This document shows, one piece after another, positions 17,923 through 26,155 of a stretch of 64,000 nucleotides of DNA. The translations under genes and the position numbers were made by a program. Within the stretch, counting starts at the first letter, position 1. Each line of letters starts with the position of its first letter. The DNA comes from Pseudoalteromonas sp. A601 (GTDB taxonomy: Bacteria > Pseudomonadota > Gammaproteobacteria > Enterobacterales > Alteromonadaceae), in the NCBI RefSeq assembly GCF_002165575.1, contig NZ_MXQF01000008.1, positions 1-64,000 of the forward strand. The letters run 5' to 3'. The notes below the pieces were generated by a model, which had not been told where the DNA came from, did not search any database, and worked only from the letters and a program-made list of their open reading frames with translations.

Positions 17923-19473
17923 TTATTGGTAAAGCGACCAACGTTGAGTTTGAATATACTCGATGGTTTGGCGTAATAATTTATCCGTTGGGCGATCTTC
18001 TTCTAATAGTTCAAAGAAGCTGGCAACGTCATCGATCATAGCGGCGATCTCTGGGTTCAGTGAGTCTGCATCTATTTCATTATTTAAAATACGGATGCGC
18101 ACACCTTGTACTGCAGCAAGTAAAGTCGCAGCTAAAACTTGCTCAGTCAGTTGTAAAATACGTAAGCAATCACGCGCAGCTATGGTTCCCATACTCACTT
18201 TATCTTGATTATGGCACTCTGTTGAACGAGAAAATACACTCGCAGGCATGGTTAACTTTAACGCCTCAGCAGTCCAAGCAGAGCAGCCAATTTGAATTGC
18301 TTTAAAGCCATGGTTTATAAAACGACGTTCACTTGAAGCCGCGCTTAAGTTAGACGGTAAACCGTGGTTCATTTTAACATCAACTAAGGTGGCGATTTGG
18401 CGATCAGCCAAGTCTGCTAAGTTAGCCACGCAGTTTTTCATTGAATCCATTGCCATGGCGATATGGCCGCCATAAAAGTGGCCACCATGTAGCACATGCT
18501 CACCGACACCATCAATAATCGGATTATCATTGGCACTATTAAGTTCATTTTCAATCATGTTTCTCAGCCACGGTAGGCTGTCTTCTAACACACCAATAAC
18601 ATGAGGTGCACAACGGATTGAATAACGATCTTGTAGACGATGTGAATTACGCGGATGTTCAACATGATTTAAATCAGTTTGAATGCGCTTTGCCACATTT
18701 TGCTGCCCCGGATGCGGTTTAACACTGAATAAAATATCATCAAAGTGATTGCTATTACCCTTCAGTGCAATACTTGCAAGAGCAGTAATTCGCGTCATCA
18801 AACGGCTTGCGTATTCACTGCGATCATAAGCCTGACACGCAAGCGCTGTCATCACCGCTGTGCCGTTCATTATTGCTAAGCCTTCTTTCGGGCGTAAGGT
18901 AATAGGCTCGAGGCCTTCTTCTTTAAAGGCCGCTAATGAGTTAACAACTTGATCTTTATAATAGGTGTCTCGTTCACCAATTAAGCTTCCTGCTACGTAC
19001 GAAAGCGGCGTTAAATCACCACTAGCACCCACTGAACCTTCTTGTGGGATAACAGGAATAATATCACGGTTGATCATTTCTACGAGTAGTTTTAGTAAAT
19101 CCCAACTAACACCTGAATAGCCTTGTGATAATGATGCTAAACGGCTAGCTAAAATCAATTTACCTTGTTCAGGCGTAAAAAAATCCCCCAAGCCACAACC
19201 GTGGAAGCGCGTAAGGTGCATAGGTAACTCATTTACTAATGCTAATGGAATTTCTACCGTACACGAGTCACCATAGCCAGTAGTTACACCATAGATATGG
19301 CCTTCTTCAGCTAAAAGCTTATCTAAAAAGGCAACGGCTGAATCAATTTTTTCAGCAAACTGGCTATCACCAGATAGCGCTACGGTACGATCTTCTTTTA
19401 CAACACTAATAATGTCTTCAATCGTTAAACGGCCTGCGCCAAATAAAAGGTGTGTTGATTTATTGTTTTCCAT
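17923..19473 (-). CDS. HAL/PAL/TAL-family aromatic amino acid ammonia-lyase
   Basis: The 516-residue protein has the MIO-forming Ala150-Ser151-Gly152 (GSVGASGDL), Tyr61 in YGVTTGYGD, and the late NQD-type motif (ECHNQDKVS). It is certainly a MIO-dependent ammonia-lyase or aminomutase. The residue pair that sorts histidine, phenylalanine and tyrosine enzymes is Phe90-His91 (TRFHGCG), which matches neither the Ser-His of HutH nor the His-Leu of the Rhodobacter TAL. No hut genes are nearby, and the gene sits inside the ape operon between the LpxL-like acyltransferase and apeK. Flexirubin loci of Bacteroidetes use a tyrosine ammonia-lyase to make the 4-coumarate starter. The same role is inferred here; phenylalanine as substrate cannot be excluded. 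Confidence 0.85.
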   Translation of the reverse strand: MENNKSTHLLFGAGRLTIEDIISVVKEDRTVALSGDSQFAEKIDSAVAFLDKLLAEEGHIYGVTTGYGDSCTVEIPLALVNELPMHLTRFHGCGLGDFFTPEQGKLILASRLASLSQGYSGVSWDLLKLLVEMINRDIIPVIPQEGSVGASGDLTPLSYVAGSLIGERDTYYKDQVVNSLAAFKEEGLEPITLRPKEGLAIMNGTAVMTALACQAYDRSEYASRLMTRITALASIALKGNSNHFDDILFSVKPHPGQQNVAKRIQTDLNHVEHPRNSHRLQDRYSIRCAPHVIGVLEDSLPWLRNMIENELNSANDNPIIDGVGEHVLHGGHFYGGHIAMAMDSMKNCVANLADLADRQIATLVDVKMNHGLPSNLSAASSERRFINHGFKAIQIGCSAWTAEALKLTMPASVFSRSTECHNQDKVSMGTIAARDCLRILQLTEQVLAATLLAAVQGVRIRILNNEIDADSLNPEIAAMIDDVASFFELLEEDRPTDKLLRQTIEYIQTQRWSLYQ

Positions 19474-19493
19474 TTACTACTGTCTCCAGATAT

Positions 19494-20483
19494 TTAGCTA
19501 GGCTTTGAATCTTTGTCGCTGGCTTTTTGCCAAAAATTAAAAAAATTGTACCATTGATAAGGCGCTTTTTTACAATAAAACTCAAGACGCTCAGCAAACT
19601 TAGTTGCCATTGCTTGAAAATGCGCTTGGCGCTCTTTACGTTTTACTTTAATAGGATCTGCAAACTTCTCAATATAGGTTCTATAGCGGCCGTGTTCATT
19701 AATGCAAAACATCAAAAACACTGGGCATTCCATAATGTTTGCCAGTGCGAACGGACCAACAGCAAAAGGCGCCTCTTCCCCTAAAAACGGTGCTTGATGC
19801 ACACTTGTTGGGTTATTGACCGAGGTTCTATCAGCAAAGATGACCACCGCTTCACCATCATCAATTTTTTGTTTTAGTTTAATCGTGTCATCAGGACCGA
19901 AGTTATTAATATGAATAAAATTAATGGCCGCTTCTTGGTTTACTTTCTTTAAGAAATTATTAAATGACGGGGTATGCTCATTATAAGTGATCACATTAAG
20001 TGGACGCTTATTATCACCCATACTAAAAATTGCGCGGCATATTTCCATATTGCCTAAATGAGCACTAAAGATGACCGCCCCTTTCGCTTGCACTAACGCT
20101 TGATAACCGTCAGGGGTCGCTATTTCGATATCTTTAATATTTACTTTACCAAGCCACGCATCAAACTTATCGAGTATCGCCATACCAAATGAAAAATATA
20201 ATTTAAAACCTTGTTTAAAGCGCGCTAAGCCAACTCGCTTTTGCTCGCCCATACTGGTGTTTAAATTGTCTAAGTAATGCCAAATCGCATGTCGTGATAA
20301 ACGCCCGGTAATATAAAAGTAAAACATCACTGGCGTTAATACGACCTTAAATAGCCATTTGCCAAATACTTTATAAATAAACACTAACACTTCGATACCA
20401 AACATCGAGCCACGCTCTTTTAATTGTGACCAATGAAAAGTACTGTCGTTATGAGGTTGCTGTGGTTTGTTGTTGTCTGACAC
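19494..20483 (-). CDS. LpxL/LpxM-like acyltransferase of the pigment locus
   Basis: The 329-residue protein of the lauroyl/myristoyl acyltransferase family has an N-terminal hydrophobic segment near residues 45-60 and the HX4E motif (HLGNME, near residue 145). It probably transfers an acyl or aryl polyenoyl group onto a lipid acceptor at the inner membrane. In many APE loci this domain is fused to a GT2 domain (ApeJ); here the two are separate adjacent genes 15 nt apart. It precedes the ammonia-lyase by 20 nt. Confidence 0.85.
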   Translation of the reverse strand: MSDNNKPQQPHNDSTFHWSQLKERGSMFGIEVLVFIYKVFGKWLFKVVLTPVMFYFYITGRLSRHAIWHYLDNLNTSMGEQKRVGLARFKQGFKLYFSFGMAILDKFDAWLGKVNIKDIEIATPDGYQALVQAKGAVIFSAHLGNMEICRAIFSMGDNKRPLNVITYNEHTPSFNNFLKKVNQEAAINFIHINNFGPDDTIKLKQKIDDGEAVVIFADRTSVNNPTSVHQAPFLGEEAPFAVGPFALANIMECPVFLMFCINEHGRYRTYIEKFADPIKVKRKERQAHFQAMATKFAERLEFYCKKAPYQWYNFFNFWQKASDKDSKPS

Positions 20484-20498
20484 TGTGTTTATTACTTC

Positions 20499-21236
20499 CT
20501 ATTTAAATTTTTTCGCGATGAGCCGAGGTAAACGCAGCAACATACCAAAAAATAAACGCGTATGCATTTTTGATATCAAAACGTTATCTTCCCATACATT
20601 AAAGTGAGAAACACCATTTTCTGGGTACAATACTTTAGTTTTAATGAACTCAACGGGTATGCCCTGCCAATAAAGCTTTACCATGACCTCTATATCAAAA
20701 TCCATCTTATTGCCTAAGCGCGTATTATTTATTAACTGCGCATAAGCAGCTAATGGATACACCCGAAAGCCACACATAGTGTCTTTAATTTTGAAAGAAA
20801 GCGTTTCAATATAGACCCAAAAATGAGTGATAAAGCGACCGTAATAACGCCCTTTAGATATTGATTCATCGTAAACAGGCTGACCACTTATCAACGCTGT
20901 AGGAGCAAACTTAGAGCGGGCGATTAGTTGCTCTACATCATTCAAATCGTGCTGACCATCGGCATCAACTTGAATCGCATGACTCCACCCTGCTTGATGA
21001 GCATGGGCTAACCCTGTTTGTACTGCGGCGCCTTTACCACCGTTTTTCGTTCTACGAACAAGCGTAACTAGAGCAAACTCTCGTTCAACATCCTCTAACA
21101 CTGTTTGAGTTTGTTGGTTACTACCATCGTCGACCAAAATAATAGGTAAATTAAAACTAACTAAATCTGCAATGGTATTGCGAATAACTAAATGATGATT
21201 GTAATTTGGGATCACAAATCCGTATTGGCTGCTCAT
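20499..21236 (-). CDS. Family 2 glycosyltransferase of the pigment locus (ApeJ GT part)
   Basis: The 245-residue GT-A fold enzyme has the N-terminal VIPNYNH and LVDDGS motifs and a DXD-type VDADGQHD near residue 95. It resembles dolichyl-phosphate-mannose/polyprenyl GT2 enzymes without the C-terminal membrane domain. It may glycosylate the polyene or the lipid anchor. It follows apeI by 12 nt and precedes the LpxL-like gene. Confidence 0.85.
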   Translation of the reverse strand: MSSQYGFVIPNYNHHLVIRNTIADLVSFNLPIILVDDGSNQQTQTVLEDVEREFALVTLVRRTKNGGKGAAVQTGLAHAHQAGWSHAIQVDADGQHDLNDVEQLIARSKFAPTALISGQPVYDESISKGRYYGRFITHFWVYIETLSFKIKDTMCGFRVYPLAAYAQLINNTRLGNKMDFDIEVMVKLYWQGIPVEFIKTKVLYPENGVSHFNVWEDNVLISKMHTRLFFGMLLRLPRLIAKKFK

Positions 21237-21248
21237 GACCAGTTCGCC

Positions 21249-21605
21249 TTAATCATCTGCAAGTACCACTTTGCCAGAGGCATGCTGACCATGTGTGGAA
21301 CTGTAACTAAAGCTAAATTTATTTGCTTTGATTTTTTTTAAAAGCAGATCAACCTCATACTTAGGCTGTACAATAATTTGAAACTTCAGGGCATCAATCG
21401 ACATCGTTTTAGTGCTATCGACCGCCATAAACTCTGTTAAATAATGCATCACCCAGTCAAGCTGCGCTACACCGGGTAAAATAGGTGCCTGCGGAAAATG
21501 GCCTTGGAAATAATAGAGATTTTCAGGAATTGTTAACTTTAGCAAAACATGTTCTTCACTTTGCTCAATCAGCTGACAATCCGGTTTATATACAAAATCA
21601 GTCAA
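21249..21605 (-). CDS. apeI: Thioester dehydratase, FabA/FabZ-like hot-dog (ApeI-like)
   Basis: The 118-residue single hot-dog domain has the FabZ-type motif FQGHFPQAPILPGV with His36. The usual catalytic Glu position is replaced (Asp50 lies nearby, in AQLDW). It should pair with ApeP, which has the Glu but not GHFP. It acts on 3-hydroxyacyl-ACP to form the conjugated double bonds. The start overlaps the apeH end by 8 nt. Confidence 0.87.
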   Translation of the reverse strand: MTDFVYKPDCQLIEQSEEHVLLKLTIPENLYYFQGHFPQAPILPGVAQLDWVMHYLTEFMAVDSTKTMSIDALKFQIIVQPKYEVDLLLKKIKANKFSFSYSSTHGQHASGKVVLADD

Positions 21606-22938
21606 ACAACTTCTCCACCTGCGCTTTATTCAGTTTACCCTGCGAGTTATATGGTAACTCAGTTAAATAACGATATTTTCTAGGTATCACTAAGGGTTCG
21701 AAAAATGCTTTTAAATGTGTTTTTAATGCTTGAGAAAACTTAAATTTGCCAAGCTGCTCTAATGCCTGCTCACCAACCTCTGTTAATACTAGTACAGCGG
21801 CAATTTCATCTCGCTTACCCGTACTTGAATCATGTTGCAGTAATAAAACATAACTATCTAGAACCCAATCAGATTGATTAACTTTGACACTTATTTCATC
21901 GAGTGAACAACGTTTTTCTTCTATTTTGACAATACGGTCAGCGCGACCTAATAAATTAAACTGATTATTTGTCAATAACTGTACCCGGTCATCAGTTTGA
22001 TACCACTGCCCATTATCAACATAAGGAGATGAAATAATAAGTCGCTGACAATCATCGAGTTTAAGCTTAATTGTTGAAAAAGCCTGCCAATGATCATGGG
22101 CGTTTTGTTTACGCCAAGCAATGCCACCCGTTTCTGTACTGCCTAACACTTCTATTGGCGCATCACCAAGTTGACAAGCCAACTGTCTTGCCGCGGCGGT
22201 TTTTAGTGGCCCACCTGATGAGAATAAACAACGTAGTTTGTGCTTTATAGCGACAAGCACATTATCTTGTACTAATCGATGATAATAAGCAGGGCTGCTA
22301 ATCACCACAAAGTCATGGCTATCATTTTGTAGATTTATAAAGTGCAGTAAATGCTCTGGGTAGTCAAAGCTATTAAAACAGACATCGCGGCCAGTATACA
22401 GTGGCCACAAAACCTTAAACAATAAACCATAAATATGCTGATGCGACACAGTCGCAACCATTATGGTTTGTTGCATTTGTTCAGAAAATTGCTGTTCAAG
22501 CTCTTTAACTTCAATCAATAACTGGGAAAAGGTTTTATCAATTGCTTTTGGCACACCACTTGAGCCAGAGGTAAAGAATCGGATCGCGGCGTTTTCATCA
22601 ACCTCAATGACTGTATTTACCGCTTGCTCAATACCAATGTGTATATTAAAAGCCACTTCTGCGTAGGTGTTATCGGCTACGCCAGTAAACGCCTCAGCTT
22701 GCGCTAAGCACTGTGCAAGTTGCTCTGGTTGGCCATTTTGTGGCAATACAATAGACTTGTTTGCGGCTAATAATGCAAAAAATAAAACACTAAACTGGTA
22801 ACTGTCAGCATCAAATAATAACCATGTTTGTTCATCACGCGCAGCAAATAGACTGGCATGAGCATGTACTTGCTGTTGCCAAATATCAAAGCCATGATTT
22901 TGACAATAAAAGTAGGTCTTGTTAGTCGGCCATTTCAT
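21598..22938 (-). CDS. apeH: Aryl/acyl AMP-ligase that primes the polyene synthase (ApeH-like)
   Basis: The 446-residue protein of the ANL (adenylating) superfamily has the P-loop-like A3 motif FFTSGSSGVPKA near residue 135, GSTETGG near 265 and the late YQTDDR near 315 (A7). It is shorter than typical acyl-CoA synthetases, as ApeH proteins are. It would adenylate an aromatic acid and load it on an ACP. The adjacent ammonia-lyase suggests a cinnamate-type acid such as 4-coumarate (inference). It overlaps apeG by 17 nt and apeI by 8 nt. Confidence 0.88.
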   Translation of the reverse strand: MKWPTNKTYFYCQNHGFDIWQQQVHAHASLFAARDEQTWLLFDADSYQFSVLFFALLAANKSIVLPQNGQPEQLAQCLAQAEAFTGVADNTYAEVAFNIHIGIEQAVNTVIEVDENAAIRFFTSGSSGVPKAIDKTFSQLLIEVKELEQQFSEQMQQTIMVATVSHQHIYGLLFKVLWPLYTGRDVCFNSFDYPEHLLHFINLQNDSHDFVVISSPAYYHRLVQDNVLVAIKHKLRCLFSSGGPLKTAAARQLACQLGDAPIEVLGSTETGGIAWRKQNAHDHWQAFSTIKLKLDDCQRLIISSPYVDNGQWYQTDDRVQLLTNNQFNLLGRADRIVKIEEKRCSLDEISVKVNQSDWVLDSYVLLLQHDSSTGKRDEIAAVLVLTEVGEQALEQLGKFKFSQALKTHLKAFFEPLVIPRKYRYLTELPYNSQGKLNKAQVEKLFD

Positions 22939-23488
22939 TTGATTTATTTTTTGCCTTTTGAAACTTTCTTATTATAAATTCTACAGCCATTAATGTCCCC
23001 ATTAACAAATAGGAAATTAAACCATTATAGGTTAGCCAAACCACTGGATCTGGATGAAAAATCGTTGCTGTCGCAATTAATCCATTAATGATAAAAAATG
23101 CACACCATATTTTTGTTACTGTACGAGTGTAACGCTTGCCGTGCTGGTCAAGCGTTTCAAATTTACTGGCAATCATTTCAACAAAACTAGGTGGTTTATA
23201 AAGTGAATACGCAAATACAGCTAAAAAGCAGCTACTTATTACCACTGGGTAAAACTTAAGTGCCAATTCAGAGTTAGCAAAAGTCGCAAAACCTAATAAA
23301 GCTATACCACTAATAGTTATTATTTTCATGTGTGCAAAATTAACTATACTGCTTTTCGTTAACCAGTATCGCGCTAAAATTACTAAAATAAAGAGTGCAG
23401 CAATTAACGCAGGCTCGCTAAACTGCAAGCCAAAATACACGGCTAGCGGATATAAAAAAAGTAACCCAACTAGCACGGCTTTGTTCAT
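22922..23488 (-). CDS. apeG: COG4648-type membrane protein of aryl polyene locus (ApeG-like)
   Basis: The 188-residue integral membrane protein has about five or six hydrophobic helices, the first at residues 3-20, and a charged C-terminus. It resembles the small membrane protein found between the ACP and ligase genes in APE clusters; its biochemical role is unknown. The start shares one base with the apeF stop. Confidence 0.75.
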   Translation of the reverse strand: MNKAVLVGLLFLYPLAVYFGLQFSEPALIAALFILVILARYWLTKSSIVNFAHMKIITISGIALLGFATFANSELALKFYPVVISSCFLAVFAYSLYKPPSFVEMIASKFETLDQHGKRYTRTVTKIWCAFFIINGLIATATIFHPDPVVWLTYNGLISYLLMGTLMAVEFIIRKFQKAKNKSNEMAD

Positions 23489-23757
23489 TAAGCGTCTGCT
23501 GTCATTAGTTTTTCAACAGCATCAATGACGTCTTGCACTGTACGCACTTGTTTAAAGTCATTTGGCTCGATTTTTTTACCAGTTTGCTCACGTAATTTAA
23601 CAACCAAGTCAACCGCATCAATGCTGTCTAAATCAAGGTCTTCATATAAATTCGCGCTGCGGGTAATATCTTCTGCATCTATTTCAAAATCCTGCTCTAG
23701 GATTTCGCTTAGCATTGCAAAAATTTTATCGCCATTATTCATGTTTTCATTACTCAT
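23488..23757 (-). CDS. apeF: Acyl carrier protein (ApeF-like)
   Basis: The start is ATG 23757 with GGAAG 5 nt upstream; a TTG start 12 nt earlier is possible but has no spacing for a ribosome site. The 89-residue acidic protein has the phosphopantetheine site DLDLDSIDAVD, Ser45. It carries the growing polyene or the starter with the sister ACP just upstream. Confidence 0.87.
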   Translation of the reverse strand: MSNENMNNGDKIFAMLSEILEQDFEIDAEDITRSANLYEDLDLDSIDAVDLVVKLREQTGKKIEPNDFKQVRTVQDVIDAVEKLMTADA

Positions 23758-23793
23758 AGTTACTTCCAAACAATGCAGAGTGACTGCCGTTTA

Positions 23794-24051
23794 TTATGCC
23801 CGTGTTGAGGCAATAAAATCACACAAGGTTTTAACCGAGTAAAAATGCTTTTTACTGTCGTCGGTATTACCATCAATTTTTACGTCATAAGCTTTTTTAA
23901 TCGCAACACCTAATTCAAGTGCATCAATAGAATCAAGGCCTAAACCATCGACGAATAACGCTTCATCATCATTGATATCTGATGCTTCGATATCTTCTAG
24001 GTCAAGAGTTTCAATGATTAGTTGTTTTACTTCAGTGCTTAAATCACTCAT
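23794..24051 (-). CDS. apeE: Acyl carrier protein (ApeE-like)
   Basis: The 85-residue acidic helical protein has the phosphopantetheine attachment motif GLGLDSIDALELG, Ser41. Its ATG overlaps the end of the acyltransferase gene by 8 nt, and 36 nt separate it from the second ACP. In characterised systems ApeE is the main polyene carrier. Confidence 0.87.
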   Translation of the reverse strand: MSDLSTEVKQLIIETLDLEDIEASDINDDEALFVDGLGLDSIDALELGVAIKKAYDVKIDGNTDDSKKHFYSVKTLCDFIASTRA

Positions 24052-24838
24052 GTTTTAATTTTTCCTCGTTAAAATAAGCTTGTAAGTCGCGTGTAAGTTG
24101 TCTAACAGTGTTCGTTACATGATCACCTTGTAAATAAGGTTTTATCTCATAAATCGGTAGCACGCGCATTTTAAAGGTAAAGCGACGATCTGTCACTTGA
24201 TACCACTTTTGTCCCTTGGTCAGCGTGACCGGTGATACATCTATCAAAATTGGCAGCATATCAACTTCAGTACGAAGGGCTATATTTGCTACACCTCGTT
24301 TAAATTTCCATGGCTGACCGGGGACACTTCGTGTGCCCTCAGGGAATACAATCAAGTTATTACCACGGGCAAAACTTTGCTGACACTGATTTAAAAAATA
24401 TTCAGGATCAGCATCATTGTTAATATAGCCCGTAGCCTTTACCACACCTTTTAAAAATGGATTTTTCCAAAGGTCTGCTTTGACGACACAATCGGCATTT
24501 CTGACTATAGAAATTAGTACCACCACATCAATTAAAGAAGGGTGATTAGCGATAATTAGCTGCCCTTTCGCATTTTTTATTGTATCTAATTTATCAAGAT
24601 CAATTCGTAAAATACCAACGAGGCGCATATAACCGACAAAGAATTTAAACGAATAATGCACCGCTGTGCGCGCGGCTTGATTTCGTTGGTTTATATCAGC
24701 ATAAAGTAAGCGTTGAATCGAAAACACCAAAACCGATAAAACCAAGCCTCCACCGCTAAATAAGGCAAACGCACTACCCGTTGCTATTACGCGGTATAGT
24801 TTTATGAATGCGGCTTTCATACGTGGCTTAACTGCCAT
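24044..24838 (-). CDS. apeD: 1-acylglycerol-3-phosphate O-acyltransferase-like (PlsC) protein (ApeD-like)
   Basis: The 264-residue PlsC-fold acyltransferase has an N-terminal membrane segment (about residues 18-42), the NHX4D motif (NHPSLID, near residue 100) and FPEGTRS near residue 168. It probably esterifies the pigment or a fatty acid to a glycerol-type acceptor. It overlaps the upstream KS-like gene by 22 nt, so the two are coupled. Confidence 0.85.
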   Translation of the reverse strand: MAVKPRMKAAFIKLYRVIATGSAFALFSGGGLVLSVLVFSIQRLLYADINQRNQAARTAVHYSFKFFVGYMRLVGILRIDLDKLDTIKNAKGQLIIANHPSLIDVVVLISIVRNADCVVKADLWKNPFLKGVVKATGYINNDADPEYFLNQCQQSFARGNNLIVFPEGTRSVPGQPWKFKRGVANIALRTEVDMLPILIDVSPVTLTKGQKWYQVTDRRFTFKMRVLPIYEIKPYLQGDHVTNTVRQLTRDLQAYFNEEKLKHE

Positions 24839-25548
24839 TGATAGCGTTTTGAATCAAGCACTAACTGTTGATTGTTTGAATAATAAAAACGCAAAAACGC
24901 CAATGCCTGTAATTGCGATGACTCAGCACTGTTAGGTGTGTCATGGCTGGTAAACTCTAAATTAACGCATGCTTGCGATGTACTTTTCTCTATTAATAAA
25001 GCCACAGCGACGTTATCAGGGTTTTGTTGTACGTAAGGTTGGTATTGCTCAGGTACGGCTAAATCGCTATATACATATAAAATACGATCATAATTGTAAG
25101 CATGTAATTTTGAGACCGCATCAACCAAACCCATAAAAAAACTATCTTCGCCCGCCGACACTGCCGATAAAGGCGCTTTATTACCAGTAAATATGCTAAA
25201 TAAACCACCTACAGCATTATGAACAGATAAGCCAAAGTGGGTTGGAGACAAAGCCTCTTTATTTGCCACATCAGCAATTAATTTGCTTGTTTTATGTAAA
25301 TCACCGTGACGAGACGAAAATACGCTGGGTACTGTTTGTTCATAGGATTCACTGGCAGCAAGTGCGCAGTGCAGCGTTAATTTAGCAAATGGACTAAGAC
25401 GTCTGCGCTGCATAGCAGGCATTTGTTTTAATTCAGGAAGTGTTAACGTTTCAGTGTTTAAACTGCCATTATTAGCAAACGTATACCAATCCTCGACGCT
25501 GGTTTTACCGTCGCCCCAAGCTATGCATTTTTTTATAGCAAATTTCAA
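24817..25548 (-). CDS. apeC: Half-length ketosynthase-like chain-length factor (ApeC-like)
   Basis: The 243-residue protein of the Ketoacyl-synt_2 type has the N-terminal PAMQRRRLSPFAKL signature and NAVGGLFSIFTG. It covers only the N-terminal half of a ketosynthase and has no active-site Cys (SAVSAGEDSF stands there). In studied APE systems ApeC forms a heterodimer with ApeO as a chain-length factor. The start appears to be TTG at 25548, with AAGGA 8 nt upstream. It is the first gene behind a good sigma-70 promoter at 25592-25620. Confidence 0.8.
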   Translation of the reverse strand: MKFAIKKCIAWGDGKTSVEDWYTFANNGSLNTETLTLPELKQMPAMQRRRLSPFAKLTLHCALAASESYEQTVPSVFSSRHGDLHKTSKLIADVANKEALSPTHFGLSVHNAVGGLFSIFTGNKAPLSAVSAGEDSFFMGLVDAVSKLHAYNYDRILYVYSDLAVPEQYQPYVQQNPDNVAVALLIEKSTSQACVNLEFTSHDTPNSAESSQLQALAFLRFYYSNNQQLVLDSKRYQWQLSHV

Positions 25549-25591
25549 CGTAACAATCCTTATTACAAAGGTGATGACAAAAAGAGGCTAG

Positions 25592-25620
25592 ATTCTACAG
25601 TTGTGCATGTTCTGATTCAA
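25592..25620 (-). promoter_or_regulatory. Sigma-70-type promoter for the core ape operon
   Basis: On the minus strand TTGAAT (25615-25620), a 17-nt spacer and TAGAAT (25592-25597) lie in the 82-nt gap, the largest within the locus. They sit 43 nt before the TTG start of apeC. Confidence 0.6.
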
Positions 25621-25630
25621 GGGAAACCCA

Positions 25631-26155
25631 CTAATCTTTATCACGTTCGCTGGAAAAATCCGCGTTTTCTATAATTTTAACTGAACATTGCCGTGTTTTG
25701 TCATCTTCTTGCCACACTACTAAGATAGCAATATCAATGATCCCACTTTGAATATCAGCCTGAGCTAACAGTTGGTTTTTTTTCATGCCTAACTTATCCG
25801 AGCCGATAAATAGATTAGGTCCAGTAATCGAGTATGCACTGGCAAGGTAGTAATTAGCGGCATTGCCCACACTCGCAACAAAGCTAAGCGGCTTAATGGC
25901 CTCACGGTTGTGCACATCAAGCAACATAGATTGCATTAAATCACTAGAAAAATAATCAGCGCAACTGTACAAGCCAATCCGCGAGGTTAAATCAACGTCC
26001 TGTTTTGCCCTAAAAACGGCCAATAAGGCAATCAGCGTAAATGCATCCATTCTACGAACTGTTAAACCTGTCTCTTGCTTTATTTGCTGGCGTAGTACTT
26101 TTATATCCAGGGATTTATCTAAACTGACTAATGAGTTTGCAAGTACGTTCATCAT
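25631..26155 (-). CDS. Degenerate ketosynthase-like protein of the pigment locus
   Basis: The 174-residue protein matches the N-terminal part of the thiolase/ketosynthase fold (VASVGNAANYYLASAYSITGP region). The catalytic Cys context is replaced by FIGSDKLG, and no His motifs are present. It starts with ATG-ATG immediately after the stop of the active ketosynthase at 26156-27241, suggesting the two products pair like a KS with a chain-length factor. The exact family is not recognised. Confidence 0.65.
   Translation of the reverse strand: MMNVLANSLVSLDKSLDIKVLRQQIKQETGLTVRRMDAFTLIALLAVFRAKQDVDLTSRIGLYSCADYFSSDLMQSMLLDVHNREAIKPLSFVASVGNAANYYLASAYSITGPNLFIGSDKLGMKKNQLLAQADIQSGIIDIAILVVWQEDDKTRQCSVKIIENADFSSERDKD

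Noticed and set aside
17923..19473. Histidine ammonia-lyase of the hut pathway
   Set aside because: No hutU, hutI or hutG genes nearby; it is embedded in an ape operon and has Phe-His instead of Ser-His at the selectivity positions.
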